Positions 25,264-34,205 are shown, numbered from the stretch's first letter. The stretch: 64,000 nt of DNA from Denitromonas ohlonensis (GCF_007625205.1 NZ_VMNI01000008.1:1-64000); one strand, 5' to 3'. Numbers and translations: made by a program. The notes: generated by a model not told the origin, from the letters alone.

Positions 25264-25857
25264 ATGACCCCGACGCTCGCCCGACTGCACGCCGAACACG
25301 CCAATCTGACGCTGCTGGTACGGCTCCTTGACGACCACGCCTCGGTAACGGCAACGCCGCCCTTTGGCGATCTCGCCGTGCTTGTCGACACCTTGTACTA
25401 CCTCACGCACTTCCCCGACGTATCACACCACCCACTGGAAGATCGCATCGTCGAGCAACTGCGCAGGCGTCAGGTATTGCCGGCCGGAATCGCCGACGAG
25501 ATCGAGGCACAGCACGTTACGCTGGCCCATCAGGGCGACGCCCTGATGCGCGATCTCGAGTCAGCAGCGCGCGGCGAAACGCTGTCGTGGGAGATCGTCT
25601 CACCCAACCTCCGGCTGTATGCCGAACGCCTCCGCCACAACATGGCGGTTGAAGAGTTGATCCTCTTCCCGACCGCGCTGCGCGTCCTTGAAGATGCCGA
25701 CTGGCAGCACATTGACGCCGCCAGCGAGACAACCCAGGACCCGCTGTTTGGTGCACTCATGGACAGCCGTTTCAGACAACTGCATGCGGCCATCGCCGCC
25801 GAAGCCCACTGCGGCTGCGAACTCGCGCCGGACCAATATCCTGAGCAGGAGCAATGA
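25264..25857 (+). CDS. hemerythrin-like HHE domain protein
   Basis: This 197-residue cytosolic protein has hemerythrin HHE signatures: LHAEHANL near residue 10, HFPDVSHHPLEDRI near residue 49, EAQHVTLAHQGDAL near residue 81 and AERLRHNMAVEELILFPTAL near residue 120. The His/Glu ligands of a non-heme diiron centre are thus present. It is close to the Hemerythrin domain group found in nitrosative-stress repair proteins and bacteriohemerythrins. The CGC near the C-terminus is unusual. It starts 13 bases after the AhpD-like gene and ends two bases before sdhC, so it is cotranscribed with the succinate dehydrogenase subunit genes. Confidence 0.85.
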   Translation: MTPTLARLHAEHANLTLLVRLLDDHASVTATPPFGDLAVLVDTLYYLTHFPDVSHHPLEDRIVEQLRRRQVLPAGIADEIEAQHVTLAHQGDALMRDLESAARGETLSWEIVSPNLRLYAERLRHNMAVEELILFPTALRVLEDADWQHIDAASETTQDPLFGALMDSRFRQLHAAIAAEAHCGCELAPDQYPEQEQ

Positions 25858-25859
25858 TC

Positions 25860-26246
25860 ATGCGCACGCCATCGAGCGCTCCGGTGAAGTTCCTCAATCT
25901 GTGGCAGATACGCTTTCCGATCGGCGCCATTGCGTCGATCGCGCACCGCGTCTCCGGCGTGCTGTTGCTCATCGCGCTGCCGTTGCTCGCCAGCGTGCTG
26001 GCGCGCTCGCTGCAAAGCCCGGCCGAGTTCGACGCCCTGCGGGCCGCCGCCACGTCAGCATCGGGCACACTGATTCTGGCACTGGCCACGTGGGCGCTCG
26101 CCCACCACGTGCTGGCCGGCATTCGCCACCTGCTCATGGATGTCGGCATCGGCAGCGGCCTGGCACAGGCGCGCCGTAGCGCACGGGCGGCACTCATTGC
26201 GGCACCAATCATCGCGCTCTATATCCTTGTCAGGGGGCTATGGTGA
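25860..26246 (+). CDS. sdhC: succinate dehydrogenase cytochrome b556 subunit
   Basis: SdhC anchors complex II in the inner membrane and binds quinone and heme b. This 128-residue protein has three helices. The quinone-site motif reads SIAHRVSG (Ser26, His29, Arg30), equal to the E. coli SILHRVSG. The second-helix block HHVLAGIRHLLMD contains the heme-ligand histidine. The start at 25860 has AGGAG eight bases upstream; ATG 25854 would be too close to it. sdhD overlaps its stop. Confidence 0.92.
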   Translation: MRTPSSAPVKFLNLWQIRFPIGAIASIAHRVSGVLLLIALPLLASVLARSLQSPAEFDALRAAATSASGTLILALATWALAHHVLAGIRHLLMDVGIGSGLAQARRSARAALIAAPIIALYILVRGLW

Positions 26247-26581
26247 GGCTCTTCTCCGGCCAGCGCGCCTGGGTCGCACAACGTTTCACTGCCGTGATGC
26301 TGCTGGCCGCCGTGCTCGCCGGCCTCATGTGGCTGCTGCTCGGCGAGCCACTCGACTACACCCGCTGGTACGCCCTGCTGACCACGCCTGTTGGTGCCGT
26401 ACTGACCGTGCTGATCTTCGTCATGCTCGCGGTTCACGGCTGGGTTGGCGCGCGCGACATCGTGCTCGACTACGTTCAGCCCCGCGGGCTGCGCCTGGCT
26501 CTGCTGGGCGCGATCCTTCTGGTCCTCGCCGCGACGCTGATCCGCGTGGTCCTCGTCCTCGCGACCCACGGCGCCACGTAG
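26240..26581 (+). CDS. sdhD: succinate dehydrogenase hydrophobic membrane anchor subunit
   Basis: The 113-residue second anchor of complex II has three helices. The heme and quinone residues fit the family: His66 in HGWVGARD and the DY pair at 77-78 (E. coli His71 and Asp82-Tyr83). It overlaps sdhC by seven bases. In the usual operon sdhA follows, but here sdhB starts nine bases after the stop and no flavoprotein gene lies between or nearby. Confidence 0.9.
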   Translation: MVRLFSGQRAWVAQRFTAVMLLAAVLAGLMWLLLGEPLDYTRWYALLTTPVGAVLTVLIFVMLAVHGWVGARDIVLDYVQPRGLRLALLGAILLVLAATLIRVVLVLATHGAT

Positions 26582-26590
26582 GAGACCACC

Positions 26591-27286
26591 ATGCAGCTGC
26601 GCATCTATCGATTCAATCCCGACACCGATGCGCAACCGCGCATGCAGGACTACGACATCACGCCGGAGGCCGGCGACAAGAAGCTGCTCGATGTGCTGAT
26701 CCGCCTCAAGAGCGTCGACGACTCCCTGTCCTTCCGGCGTTCATGCCGGGAAGGGATCTGCGGTTCGGATGCAATGAACATCAACGGGCGCAACGGTCTG
26801 GCCTGCCTGCAATCGCTCGATGAGCTGAAGCAACCCGTCGTGCTACGGCCACTGCCGGGCTTCCCGGTCATTCGCGACCTGATCGTGGACATGACCTTGT
26901 TCTTTGCCCACTACCATTCCATCAAGCCCTACCTGATCAACCCCGAGTCACCCCCGGAACGCGAACGCCTGCAAACGCCCGAGCAACGCGAACGGCTCAA
27001 TGGCCTCTACGAATGCATCCTGTGCGCTTGCTGCAGCGCCTTTTGCCCGTCGTTCTGGTGGAACCCCGACAAGTTCATCGGCCCCGCCGGATTGCTGCAG
27101 GCCTATCGCTTCATCGCCGACAGCCGTGACACAGCCACCGCCGAACGCCTCGACTATCTCGACGACGTCTACCGCCTCTACCGATGCCGGACGATCATGA
27201 ACTGCACCGAAGTCTGTCCGAAAGGCCTCAGCCCCTCACACGCGATCGAGCAGATCCGTCTGGCGCTCCTGAAGCAGTCCTCATAG
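26591..27286 (+). CDS. sdhB: succinate dehydrogenase iron-sulfur subunit
   Basis: SdhB carries the three iron-sulfur centres linking the flavoprotein to the quinone site. At 231 residues it matches the family. The [2Fe-2S] ligands are Cys52, Cys57, Asp60 and Cys72 (SCREGICGSD ... GLAC), as in E. coli. The [4Fe-4S] motif is ECILCACCSAFCPSFWW, and the [3Fe-4S] motif includes CRTIMNCTEVCPKG. All key residues are present, so the protein should be functional. An AGGAG sits seven bases before the start. The absent partner SdhA must come from elsewhere in the genome if complex II is assembled from this cluster. Confidence 0.95.
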   Translation: MQLRIYRFNPDTDAQPRMQDYDITPEAGDKKLLDVLIRLKSVDDSLSFRRSCREGICGSDAMNINGRNGLACLQSLDELKQPVVLRPLPGFPVIRDLIVDMTLFFAHYHSIKPYLINPESPPERERLQTPEQRERLNGLYECILCACCSAFCPSFWWNPDKFIGPAGLLQAYRFIADSRDTATAERLDYLDDVYRLYRCRTIMNCTEVCPKGLSPSHAIEQIRLALLKQSS

Positions 27287-27346
27287 ACGGCGCGGTGCAA
27301 TGCATCGATCAGGCGCGTCTCGCCCGAGGCGTGCACGCAGGCCGCG

Positions 27347-27733
27347 TCACCGCGCGTCCGCCTCGCCATCGAGCAGGCGCTCGCACTCGGCCATCAGCGC
27401 CCGCGCGTGTTCGGATTCGTAGTTCGGATCGAGCGCTTCCATCATCTCGTGCGTGGTAAAGAGTCCGGCCTCGCGCGACAGCGTGGCGGCCAGGTGGCGG
27501 GCGAGTTGATCGCTCAGGTCCGACAAATGCCGACGTTCGGCCAGCGGCAATTTGCGTCGGGTGCGCGACAGCCAGTCGGCGAGCAGGGTGGCGCCCTGGG
27601 CTTCGGTGGGCCACTGGCCGTGCTCGTACCACAGCGACAGGCGCTCGGCGGTGAGCGCAAAAATCAGCGCCGCGCGGGTGCCCCGGCTGTCGGCGGGCGG
27701 GGTTGGTGTGGCGTCGGGCCGAAAGACGCTCAT
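27347..27733 (-). CDS. small helical protein of unknown function, coupled to sirtuin
   Basis: A 128-residue, charged, mostly helical protein (LIFALTAERLSLWYEHGQW, LLADWLSRTRRKLP, LSDLSDQLARHLAATL) without signal peptide or recognised domain. Its ATG overlaps the sirtuin stop as ATGA, so it is expressed with that gene. The same frame is open further upstream inside the sirtuin gene but that part is a shadow. No function can be assigned. Confidence 0.6.
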   Translation of the reverse strand: MSVFRPDATPTPPADSRGTRAALIFALTAERLSLWYEHGQWPTEAQGATLLADWLSRTRRKLPLAERRHLSDLSDQLARHLAATLSREAGLFTTHEMMEALDPNYESEHARALMAECERLLDGEADAR

Positions 27734-28500
27734 GCCGCCACGCCGAGGCGCGTCAGAATTTCGCCCAAAGCATGCGCCGCGCCCATCTGCAGGCGGTGCG
27801 TCACCTGCGCGCTCACCCGCGTCTCGCCGGGGTTGATCTCGACCGTTGGCACGCCGGCGTCGGCGGCCCACATCACCGGGCCGGCGATGTAGGGGAAGGC
27901 GCTGGAGGTGCCGATGCTCATGACCAGATCGACGCCTTCGACCAACATGTGTTCGAGTCGCAAGATGCCGTCACGCGGCAGGTCTTCGCCAAACAACACG
28001 ACGTCGGGGCGCATCACGCCGCCGCAGGTGGGGCAGCCGGGCGGCATCTGCAGGCCGGCGTAGTCGGGCACGCGGCGGCCACGGCCGCATTCGGTGCACT
28101 CAAGCTGGTGCAAATTGCCATGGATCTCGACCAGATTGGCCGTGCCCACGTCGCGGTGAAAACCATCCACATTCTGCGTAAACACCATCGAGCCAGGCCG
28201 ATCGGCCACCAGCCGCGCAATGGCGTGGTGGGCCGCGTTGGGCTGGGCGCCACGGCAGTTGGCTTCGATCTGCGCGAGGTAGGTCCAGCTCACCTCCGGC
28301 CGGTTGGCCATCATCTGGCCGGAGAGTGCCTTCTCGATCGGGATGCCATGGCCGGTCAGCTTGTCGTCATACAGGCCGCCAATGCCCCGGTAGGTCGGCA
28401 GGCCGGAATCGGCAGACAGCCCGGCGCCCGTGATGAACAGAATGCGCTTGGCCTGACGGAGCAATTCGGTGACGGCGGCGAGGGTATCGGAGTCGGACAT
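27730..28500 (-). CDS. Sir2-family NAD-dependent protein deacylase
   Basis: A 256-residue sirtuin. NAD-binding motifs are GAGLSADSGLPTYRG at residues 25-39 and QNVDGFH near residue 110; the catalytic histidine lies in EIHGNLHQLEC. The zinc site is made by CTECG and CPTCGG. The C-terminal Rossmann part shows SIGTSSAFPYIAG. It should remove acyl groups from lysines in the cytosol, releasing nicotinamide and O-acyl-ADP-ribose. The start at 28500 (MSDSDTL) is preferred over the upstream in-frame codon. The gene couples to a small downstream protein. Confidence 0.93.
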   Translation of the reverse strand: MSDSDTLAAVTELLRQAKRILFITGAGLSADSGLPTYRGIGGLYDDKLTGHGIPIEKALSGQMMANRPEVSWTYLAQIEANCRGAQPNAAHHAIARLVADRPGSMVFTQNVDGFHRDVGTANLVEIHGNLHQLECTECGRGRRVPDYAGLQMPPGCPTCGGVMRPDVVLFGEDLPRDGILRLEHMLVEGVDLVMSIGTSSAFPYIAGPVMWAADAGVPTVEINPGETRVSAQVTHRLQMGAAHALGEILTRLGVAA

Positions 28501-28558
28501 GACCGGCGGGACGCGCAAATGAGATGCGTCATCATACGCCGGTCACTAGGGCGTATTC

Positions 28559-28589
28559 ACAGTTAGCCTGCGGTCCACAGGCTAACTGT
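28559..28589. terminator. 12-bp perfect hairpin between EamA gene and sirtuin gene
   Basis: ACAGTTAGCCTG (28559-28570) and CAGGCTAACTGT (28578-28589) pair perfectly around a seven-base loop. The stem touches the stop codon of the EamA gene. No strong T-run follows on the minus strand, so it may be an mRNA 3'-end stem rather than a classical terminator. Confidence 0.5.
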
Positions 28590-29434
28590 CACGCCCCTGA
28601 AGGGCGCCGCAGCGTGGTCCATGCCGTCACGCCAATGATCAAGGCGCCGCCAATCCATTCGCGCACGCCCGGCACCTCGGCAAACAACAAGGCCGCCAGC
28701 GAAATGCCGTACACCGGCTCAAGCGAGGCCACCACGGCCGCGGTCTGCGGCGGCACATGGCGCAGGCAGGCGATGAACAAGGTGTGCGCCAGCGCCGTCC
28801 ACACCACGCCGAGCGCGATCAGCCACAGCCACTGCGTCGCACCGCTGGGCATCACGCCGTCCACAAACGGCATCAGGCAGAAGGCTGCGATGGCGTTCTG
28901 CGCCATGGCCAGACGCACCGGCCCGCTGCTGCGGCTGATGCGCCGGTTGATACTGGCGAGCAACGCAAAGCTGAAGCCCGAGAGCACGCCCCAGGCCAGA
29001 CCGATGAGCGTGCTGTCGCCGAAGCGCCAGTGCGGCACCAGCACCACCAGCCCCAGCGTCACGGCGCCGGCACACACCCAGTCCGCCCGCTTCGGCCGCT
29101 CGCCCCCCAGCGCCGCCAGCAGGGCCGCAAACAGCGGATAACTGGCGTAACCCATCAAGCCGATGGCCACCGACGACACCTGAATCGCCACAAAAAAACT
29201 CAGCCAGTGCACCGCCAGCAGCGGCCCGGCGAGCAGACTCAAGCCGCGAAAGCGCCCCGCCTCCGGCCGCCAGCGCAGCCACAGCCACAGGGCCGCCGCC
29301 GCAATGGCGGTGCGCCCGAACACCAGTGCCTCCGCCGACAGCGGCAAGCCTTTGGCGAACAGGCCGGCGCTGCCAAACAGGAACACCGCCGCATGCAGGG
29401 CGATCCAGGCGCGGGGCGGCGTGGTGGCAGACAT
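28589..29434 (-). CDS. EamA/DMT-family permease
   Basis: The 281-residue protein has ten membrane helices in two EamA halves (about residues 8-138 and 148-275), as in drug/metabolite transporters of the RhaT/YdcZ type. Typical sequence features are the first-helix block ALHAAVFLFGSAGLFAK and the tenth-helix end GGALIIGVTAWTTLRRP. Substrate is unknown; relatives export amino acids or metabolites. The ATG at 29434 gives MSATTPPRAW immediately before the first helix. Confidence 0.88.
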   Translation of the reverse strand: MSATTPPRAWIALHAAVFLFGSAGLFAKGLPLSAEALVFGRTAIAAAALWLWLRWRPEAGRFRGLSLLAGPLLAVHWLSFFVAIQVSSVAIGLMGYASYPLFAALLAALGGERPKRADWVCAGAVTLGLVVLVPHWRFGDSTLIGLAWGVLSGFSFALLASINRRISRSSGPVRLAMAQNAIAAFCLMPFVDGVMPSGATQWLWLIALGVVWTALAHTLFIACLRHVPPQTAAVVASLEPVYGISLAALLFAEVPGVREWIGGALIIGVTAWTTLRRPSGA

Positions 29435-29535
29435 GGCGGCGATGATAACGGCTTTTATGCGCGCCGCCCCGCGCGAGGCAGACGACGCGATGGCGTTCGG
29501 TTAGGATGTTGTCGTTGCCGACTCGATGCCCCTCC

Positions 29536-31983
29536 ATGCACGCACCCATGCCCTCCCTGCAGGCGCACCGCACCGGACCGCTGGCACGTCTGTGGTTCGC
29601 CGTCAGCGCCGTGGTCGCCCTAGCCGCGCTCGGCCTGTGGGCCTGGCATCATCCGCTTGATCGGGTGGCCGCCACCGCGATTGCAGCACTCGCCGTCATG
29701 GCCTGTCTGGCGCGCCCCTCCGCCTGGCTGATCGTCCTGCCGGCACTGTGGCCAATCATCGACCTCGCCCCGCTGACCGGCTGGATCCACTTCACTGAAA
29801 GCGACGCCCTGGTGCTGGCGGTGGTCGCCGGCGTCGGTCTGCGCGAAGCCCTGGCGCCGCCCGTGCCGGTGCGCGGCGCGCCGGCCTTCCGGCTCTCGCC
29901 GATCGCGCTGCTGATCGCCGTGCTGTGGTTGGTGAGCTACGGCGTGTCGGCCTGGCGCACGCCGATTCCGCTGCCGCCCTTCGATGCCAGCCTGTTCGCC
30001 GGCTACAAGACCCCGCTCAACGGCCTGCGCCTGCTCAAGGCGCCGATCCTGCTGCTGATGCTGCTGCCCTGCCTGCACGCCGCCGGCCGCGCGCGCGGTG
30101 CGGCCGCGTTTGACCGACTCACGCTCGGCATGACGCTCGGCCTGCTGACCGCCTCGCTGGTGGCGGTGTGGGAGCGCGACGCCTTCCCCGGCCTCACCAA
30201 CTTCTCGGCGGACTACCGCACCACTGGCTTGTTCTGGGAGATGCATGTCGGCGGCGCAGCCCTCGATGCCTGGCTGGCCTTGAGCTTCCCCTTTGCGCTG
30301 GCCGGCTTTCTGCGCAGTCGCGACCTGACGCAACGCCTGCTTTTTCTGGCGGTGCTGGCCGTTGGCGGCTACGCGATCCTGACCACCTTCTCGCGCGGGC
30401 TGTATGCCGCGGTCGGGGTCAGCCTGGTGTTGCTCTTGCTGGCCGGACGGGCCAGCCCGACTGCGGCCCCCGGCGCCCCTGACGGTCCACGCCCCTTGCC
30501 CGGCGGCGCGTGGCTGGCGGCGGCAGTGCTGATCGGCGCGGCCATGCCGGCCTTCGCCGGCGGCGGCTATCGCGGCCTAGCGGCCTTGATCGGCTTCGCG
30601 CTGGCGGCCTATCTGTTTGGGGATGTCGCCCGCCGTCTCAAGCCCGGCCAACGCCTGCTGGCGCTCGGCGCGGGTGTGCTGCTCGGCGCCGTCACGCTGC
30701 TCAGCCCAATGCTCGACAAAGGCCCGTATCTCGCCTTCGGCGTGCTGTGCCTGTCGGCCCTGGCGGCTGCGGCGATCAGTCTGCGTCGCCCCGAGTCCAC
30801 CGCTCCGGCGTTCGCCGGACTCGCGCTGACGAGTGCCTGCGCCGTGTCGGCGGCGGTGGTCGGTCGCTACTGGGGCGAAGGCGCGGGCGAAGCCGGCATT
30901 GTTGCCGCCGCCGGCGTCGGCCTGCTCCTCCTCGCCGTGCAACTCATGCTGCCGCGCCCCTTGTGGCATCAGGCAGGCGACGGTCTGGCGCACGCGCTAT
31001 TGGTCCTCGGCGTGGCCGGCGCGCTGGCCACCGGCACCACCAGCTATTACATGGGCGAGCGCTTCTCGACGGTCAGCCAGGATCTGGAGGGCCGCGTCGC
31101 GCACTGGCAAGAAGGCGCCGCCTTGCTGCGCAGCCCCGCCGATCATTGGCTGGGCCTCGGCCTCGGGCGCTATCCGGACGCTTACTTCTGGTCCGGCCCG
31201 CTGGCCGCCAATGCCGGCTCGTGGGAGCTGCCCGATGAAGACGGTCAGCGCTTCAGCCGCCTCGGCGCCGCACGCTATGTGCTGGGTTTCGGGGAGTTGT
31301 TCCGGGTGTCACAGCGGGTGGCCGCGGACACCACCGGCCCCTTCCACTACCGCATGAAGCTGCGCGCACCAGCGCGCTCCAGCCTGCATCTCGAAATCTG
31401 CCGCAAACACCTGCTGTACACCCAGACCTGCGCGATTGCCATCGTCAAGGCTAACAACCCGACCTGGACCGAGGTACAGGGCACAATGGAAGCAGGCAGC
31501 CTCACCGCCGGCGCCGGACAACACTACCGGCCCAGCGTGCTGTCGCTGGCCACGGACGGGCGAGCCCCGGTGGATGTGGACGACATTGAGGTCATCGACA
31601 ACGCCGGTCGCTCGCTGGTCGCCAATGGCGATTTTCAGGCCGGCGTGGATCGCTGGTTCTTCAGCTCCGACCGTCACCACCTGCCCTGGCATGCCAAGAG
31701 TCTGTTCCTGCACGTGTGGGTCGAGCAAGGCGCGCTCGGGCTAGTGATGCTTGGCCTGATGCTGCTCGCGGCGGCCGGCCGGGTCGGCCTTGGCCGCGCG
31801 CGTGCACATCCGTTCGCCGCGCCGGTGCTGGCCGGGCTCGCGGGCTTTGTGGCGGTGGGCGTATTCGACAGCCTGCTCGACATGCCACGCATGACGCTGA
31901 TGCTGCTACTCACCGCCTGGCTGGCGCTGTGTATGAACCCGGCCGCGCTCAAGGACGCGCCGGGCCGTCCCAAGCATCCTTGA
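29536..31983 (+). CDS. O-antigen-ligase-like polytopic membrane protein
   Basis: The 815-residue protein has about sixteen membrane helices. A loop near residue 520 (RFSTVSQDLEGRVAHWQEG, then SPADHWLGLGLGRYPD) resembles the Wzy/WaaL O-antigen ligase family, where such residues bind sugar-lipid substrates. Between late helices there is a soluble domain (about 575-720) with RVAADTTGPFHYRMKLRAP and LHLEICRKHLLYTQTC, which looks like a beta-sandwich carbohydrate-binding module. A role in polysaccharide ligation or polymerisation is plausible, with no glycan genes nearby to confirm it. The start at 29536 (MHAPMPS) is chosen because it precedes the first helix closely. The 3' end lies within an 80-bp tandem duplication. 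Confidence 0.75.
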   Translation: MHAPMPSLQAHRTGPLARLWFAVSAVVALAALGLWAWHHPLDRVAATAIAALAVMACLARPSAWLIVLPALWPIIDLAPLTGWIHFTESDALVLAVVAGVGLREALAPPVPVRGAPAFRLSPIALLIAVLWLVSYGVSAWRTPIPLPPFDASLFAGYKTPLNGLRLLKAPILLLMLLPCLHAAGRARGAAAFDRLTLGMTLGLLTASLVAVWERDAFPGLTNFSADYRTTGLFWEMHVGGAALDAWLALSFPFALAGFLRSRDLTQRLLFLAVLAVGGYAILTTFSRGLYAAVGVSLVLLLLAGRASPTAAPGAPDGPRPLPGGAWLAAAVLIGAAMPAFAGGGYRGLAALIGFALAAYLFGDVARRLKPGQRLLALGAGVLLGAVTLLSPMLDKGPYLAFGVLCLSALAAAAISLRRPESTAPAFAGLALTSACAVSAAVVGRYWGEGAGEAGIVAAAGVGLLLLAVQLMLPRPLWHQAGDGLAHALLVLGVAGALATGTTSYYMGERFSTVSQDLEGRVAHWQEGAALLRSPADHWLGLGLGRYPDAYFWSGPLAANAGSWELPDEDGQRFSRLGAARYVLGFGELFRVSQRVAADTTGPFHYRMKLRAPARSSLHLEICRKHLLYTQTCAIAIVKANNPTWTEVQGTMEAGSLTAGAGQHYRPSVLSLATDGRAPVDVDDIEVIDNAGRSLVANGDFQAGVDRWFFSSDRHHLPWHAKSLFLHVWVEQGALGLVMLGLMLLAAAGRVGLGRARAHPFAAPVLAGLAGFVAVGVFDSLLDMPRMTLMLLLTAWLALCMNPAALKDAPGRPKHP

Positions 31984-32097
31984 CCCCCTCGGGGGGCCTG
32001 ACGCGAAGCGGCAGGTCTGGGGGCGCACGTGAGGACGCGCCGGGCCGCCCCAAGCGGCCTTGACCCCCCTCGGGGGGCCTGACGCGAAGCGGCAGGT
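31954..32097. repeat. 80-bp-period tandem duplication with C5-6/G6 hairpins
   Basis: GACGCGCCGGGCCG at 31954 recurs at 32034, and the match continues through CAAGC, TTGACCCCC, TCGGGGGGCCTGACG and CGAAGCGGCAGGT. The first unit contains the last codons and stop of the membrane protein gene. Each unit has a C-run/G-run hairpin (31984-31996 and 32064-32077) that could end transcription. The gap to the convergent molybdopterin oxidoreductase gene is filled by it. Confidence 0.85.
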
Positions 32098-32107
32098 TAA
32101 AGGACGC

Positions 32108-34177
32108 TCAGGCTGGCGCAACCTCGACCAGGCAGTCGTAAAACACCGGCCCGCCACCGATGTCGGTGAGCGCCGACGAGGTGACCGCGTTGGCGTTTTC
32201 GCCGTCGCCGGAGAACTTCTGCCACCACACCGAGGGCGCGGCGACGACGCCGGGGCGCACCCGGTCGGTGATCACCGCCAGCGCGTGAAACGCGCCGCGA
32301 TCATTGAAGATGCGCAAGCGCACGCCATCGGCGATGCCGCGCGTGGCGGCGTCGTCGGGGTGGATTTCCAATGTTGGCGCGCCTTCCTTATCGCGCCAGC
32401 GCGGCAGGTTCGCGAAGCTGGAATTGAGAAAGTTGCGCGCCGGCGGCGAGATCATGGCCAGCGGGAAGCGTGCGGCCTGCGTCGGGTTGCTGACCGGCGA
32501 TTCGATGGGCGGCACCCAGCCGGGCAAGGGATCGAAGCCTTGGTCAGCCAAGGTCTGCGAAAAGAATTCGCAACGGCCGGACGGCGTCGGGAAACCACCT
32601 TTGGCAAAAGGCGCAAAGGGACGCGGCAGGTTGAGGCGGGCCCAGCCCTGCGTCGCCAGGCCCTCGCTCAGCCCGAGGCTGCGCGCGTCGCGCTGGACGA
32701 AGGCCGCGGCGGCGATGGTGGCGTCGTCTTCGAACAAGGCCGGATCGTCGAACCCGAGACGCAGGGCAAGGCGGCGGAAGACTTCGCTGTTGGGCAGCGA
32801 CTCACCGACCGGGTCAATGGCCGGCGTGTTGGCCACGGCGTACAGGTGACCATAGGCCTTGTGCACATCGACATGTTCGAGCTGGCTGGTGGCCGGCAGG
32901 AGGATGTCAGCGTAGTCGGCGGTGTCGGTCTGAAACAGCTCATGCACCACGCAGAACAGGTCTTCGCGGGCAAAGCCGGCGCGCACCCGGTTGCTGTCGG
33001 GCGCGACGGCGACCGGGTTGCTGTTGTAAACGTAAAGGGCGCGGATCGGCGGATCGCTGGCGGTGAGCAGCGCCTCGCCGATCGGCGACATGTTGATGGT
33101 GCGCGGCGGGAAGCGCTCGGCATTCGGGTAGAGGTCGGGGCGCTCGAGCGCCGCGGTGTCGATGGGGAAGTTGCCCGAGGTGGACAACACCGCGCCACCG
33201 GCCGCGTCGCGCCAGGCGCCGACCAGCGCGGGCAGGCAGGCGATGTTGCGCACCGCCGTGCCACCGCCGGCACAGCGATTGAGGCCGTAGTTGAGGCGGA
33301 TCACGCTCGGCCGGATGCTGCCGTAGTCGCGGGCGAGCTGGCGGATCGCCTCGGCCGGCAGTCCGGTGAGCGGCGCAGCCCATTCGGGCGTGCAGGTTCG
33401 CACCCGCTCGGCCAATGCCTCGAAGCCGAGGGTGTGCTGGGCGATGTAGTCGCGGTCGATGAGGTCGTCAGCGATCAGCACCTGCATCATCGCCAGCGCG
33501 ATGGCGCCGTCGGTGCCGGGCAACGGGGCGAGGTGCAGGTCGCACTTCTCGGCCGTCTGCGTGCGCCACGGGTCGATGCACACCAGCCGGGCGCCATTGC
33601 GCTTGGCCTGCTGCATGAAGCGCCAGCCGTGCAGGTTGGACACCACCGGGTTGGCACCCCAGATAATGATGAGCCTGGCATCGACGACGGACTCGGGGTC
33701 GGTACCGACCGAGGCGCCGATGACGGATTTCCAGCCGGCGCTGCCGGCCGAGGCGCAGATGGTGCGATCGAGCAGCGAGGCGCCGAGGCGATGGAAAAAG
33801 CGACGGTCCATGCCCGAGGACTGCACTAGGCCCATGGTGCCGGCGTAGCTGTAGGGCAGGATGCCGCGCGGGTCGTCGGCGGCGATCTCGGCAAAACGGG
33901 TGGCGATGGTGTCGAGGGCTTCGTCCCAGCTGATGCGCTCAAAACGGCCTTCGCCCTTTTTGCCGACGCGCTTCATCGGGTGGGTCAGGCGGTCGGGCGA
34001 ATAGACGCGGTCGAGATAGTGCGCCACCTTGGTACACAAGGCGCCATGAGTGAAGGGATGGTCTTCTGCACCGCGCACCTTGACCGCGCGACCATCTTCG
34101 ACGGTGATGTGCATGGCGCAGGTGTCGGGGCAATCATGCGGACAGGCGGCGCGGACGATGCGGGATTCGGATGCCAT
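32108..34177 (-). CDS. molybdopterin-dependent oxidoreductase (DMSO reductase superfamily)
   Basis: A 689-residue enzyme of the bis-MGD family. The N-terminal iron-sulfur motif is at Cys12, Cys16, Cys20 and a later cysteine near residue 48 (CPHDCPDTC ... GALC). Molybdopterin-binding blocks follow: YSYAGTMGLVQSSGMDRRF, IIIWGANPVVSNLHGW, and a C-terminal dinucleotide-binding domain (LEIHPDDAATRGIADG, then SVWWQKFSGDGENAN). No Tat signal is present, so it is cytosolic. There are no accessory electron-transfer subunits adjacent. It resembles BisC/formate dehydrogenase-like assimilatory enzymes; the substrate is unknown. The ATG at 34177 has GGGAGG five bases upstream. Confidence 0.92.
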   Translation of the reverse strand: MASESRIVRAACPHDCPDTCAMHITVEDGRAVKVRGAEDHPFTHGALCTKVAHYLDRVYSPDRLTHPMKRVGKKGEGRFERISWDEALDTIATRFAEIAADDPRGILPYSYAGTMGLVQSSGMDRRFFHRLGASLLDRTICASAGSAGWKSVIGASVGTDPESVVDARLIIIWGANPVVSNLHGWRFMQQAKRNGARLVCIDPWRTQTAEKCDLHLAPLPGTDGAIALAMMQVLIADDLIDRDYIAQHTLGFEALAERVRTCTPEWAAPLTGLPAEAIRQLARDYGSIRPSVIRLNYGLNRCAGGGTAVRNIACLPALVGAWRDAAGGAVLSTSGNFPIDTAALERPDLYPNAERFPPRTINMSPIGEALLTASDPPIRALYVYNSNPVAVAPDSNRVRAGFAREDLFCVVHELFQTDTADYADILLPATSQLEHVDVHKAYGHLYAVANTPAIDPVGESLPNSEVFRRLALRLGFDDPALFEDDATIAAAAFVQRDARSLGLSEGLATQGWARLNLPRPFAPFAKGGFPTPSGRCEFFSQTLADQGFDPLPGWVPPIESPVSNPTQAARFPLAMISPPARNFLNSSFANLPRWRDKEGAPTLEIHPDDAATRGIADGVRLRIFNDRGAFHALAVITDRVRPGVVAAPSVWWQKFSGDGENANAVTSSALTDIGGGPVFYDCLVEVAPA

Positions 34178-34205
34178 CAGGCCTCCCGAAGGGTGTTGGC
34201 GCCGC

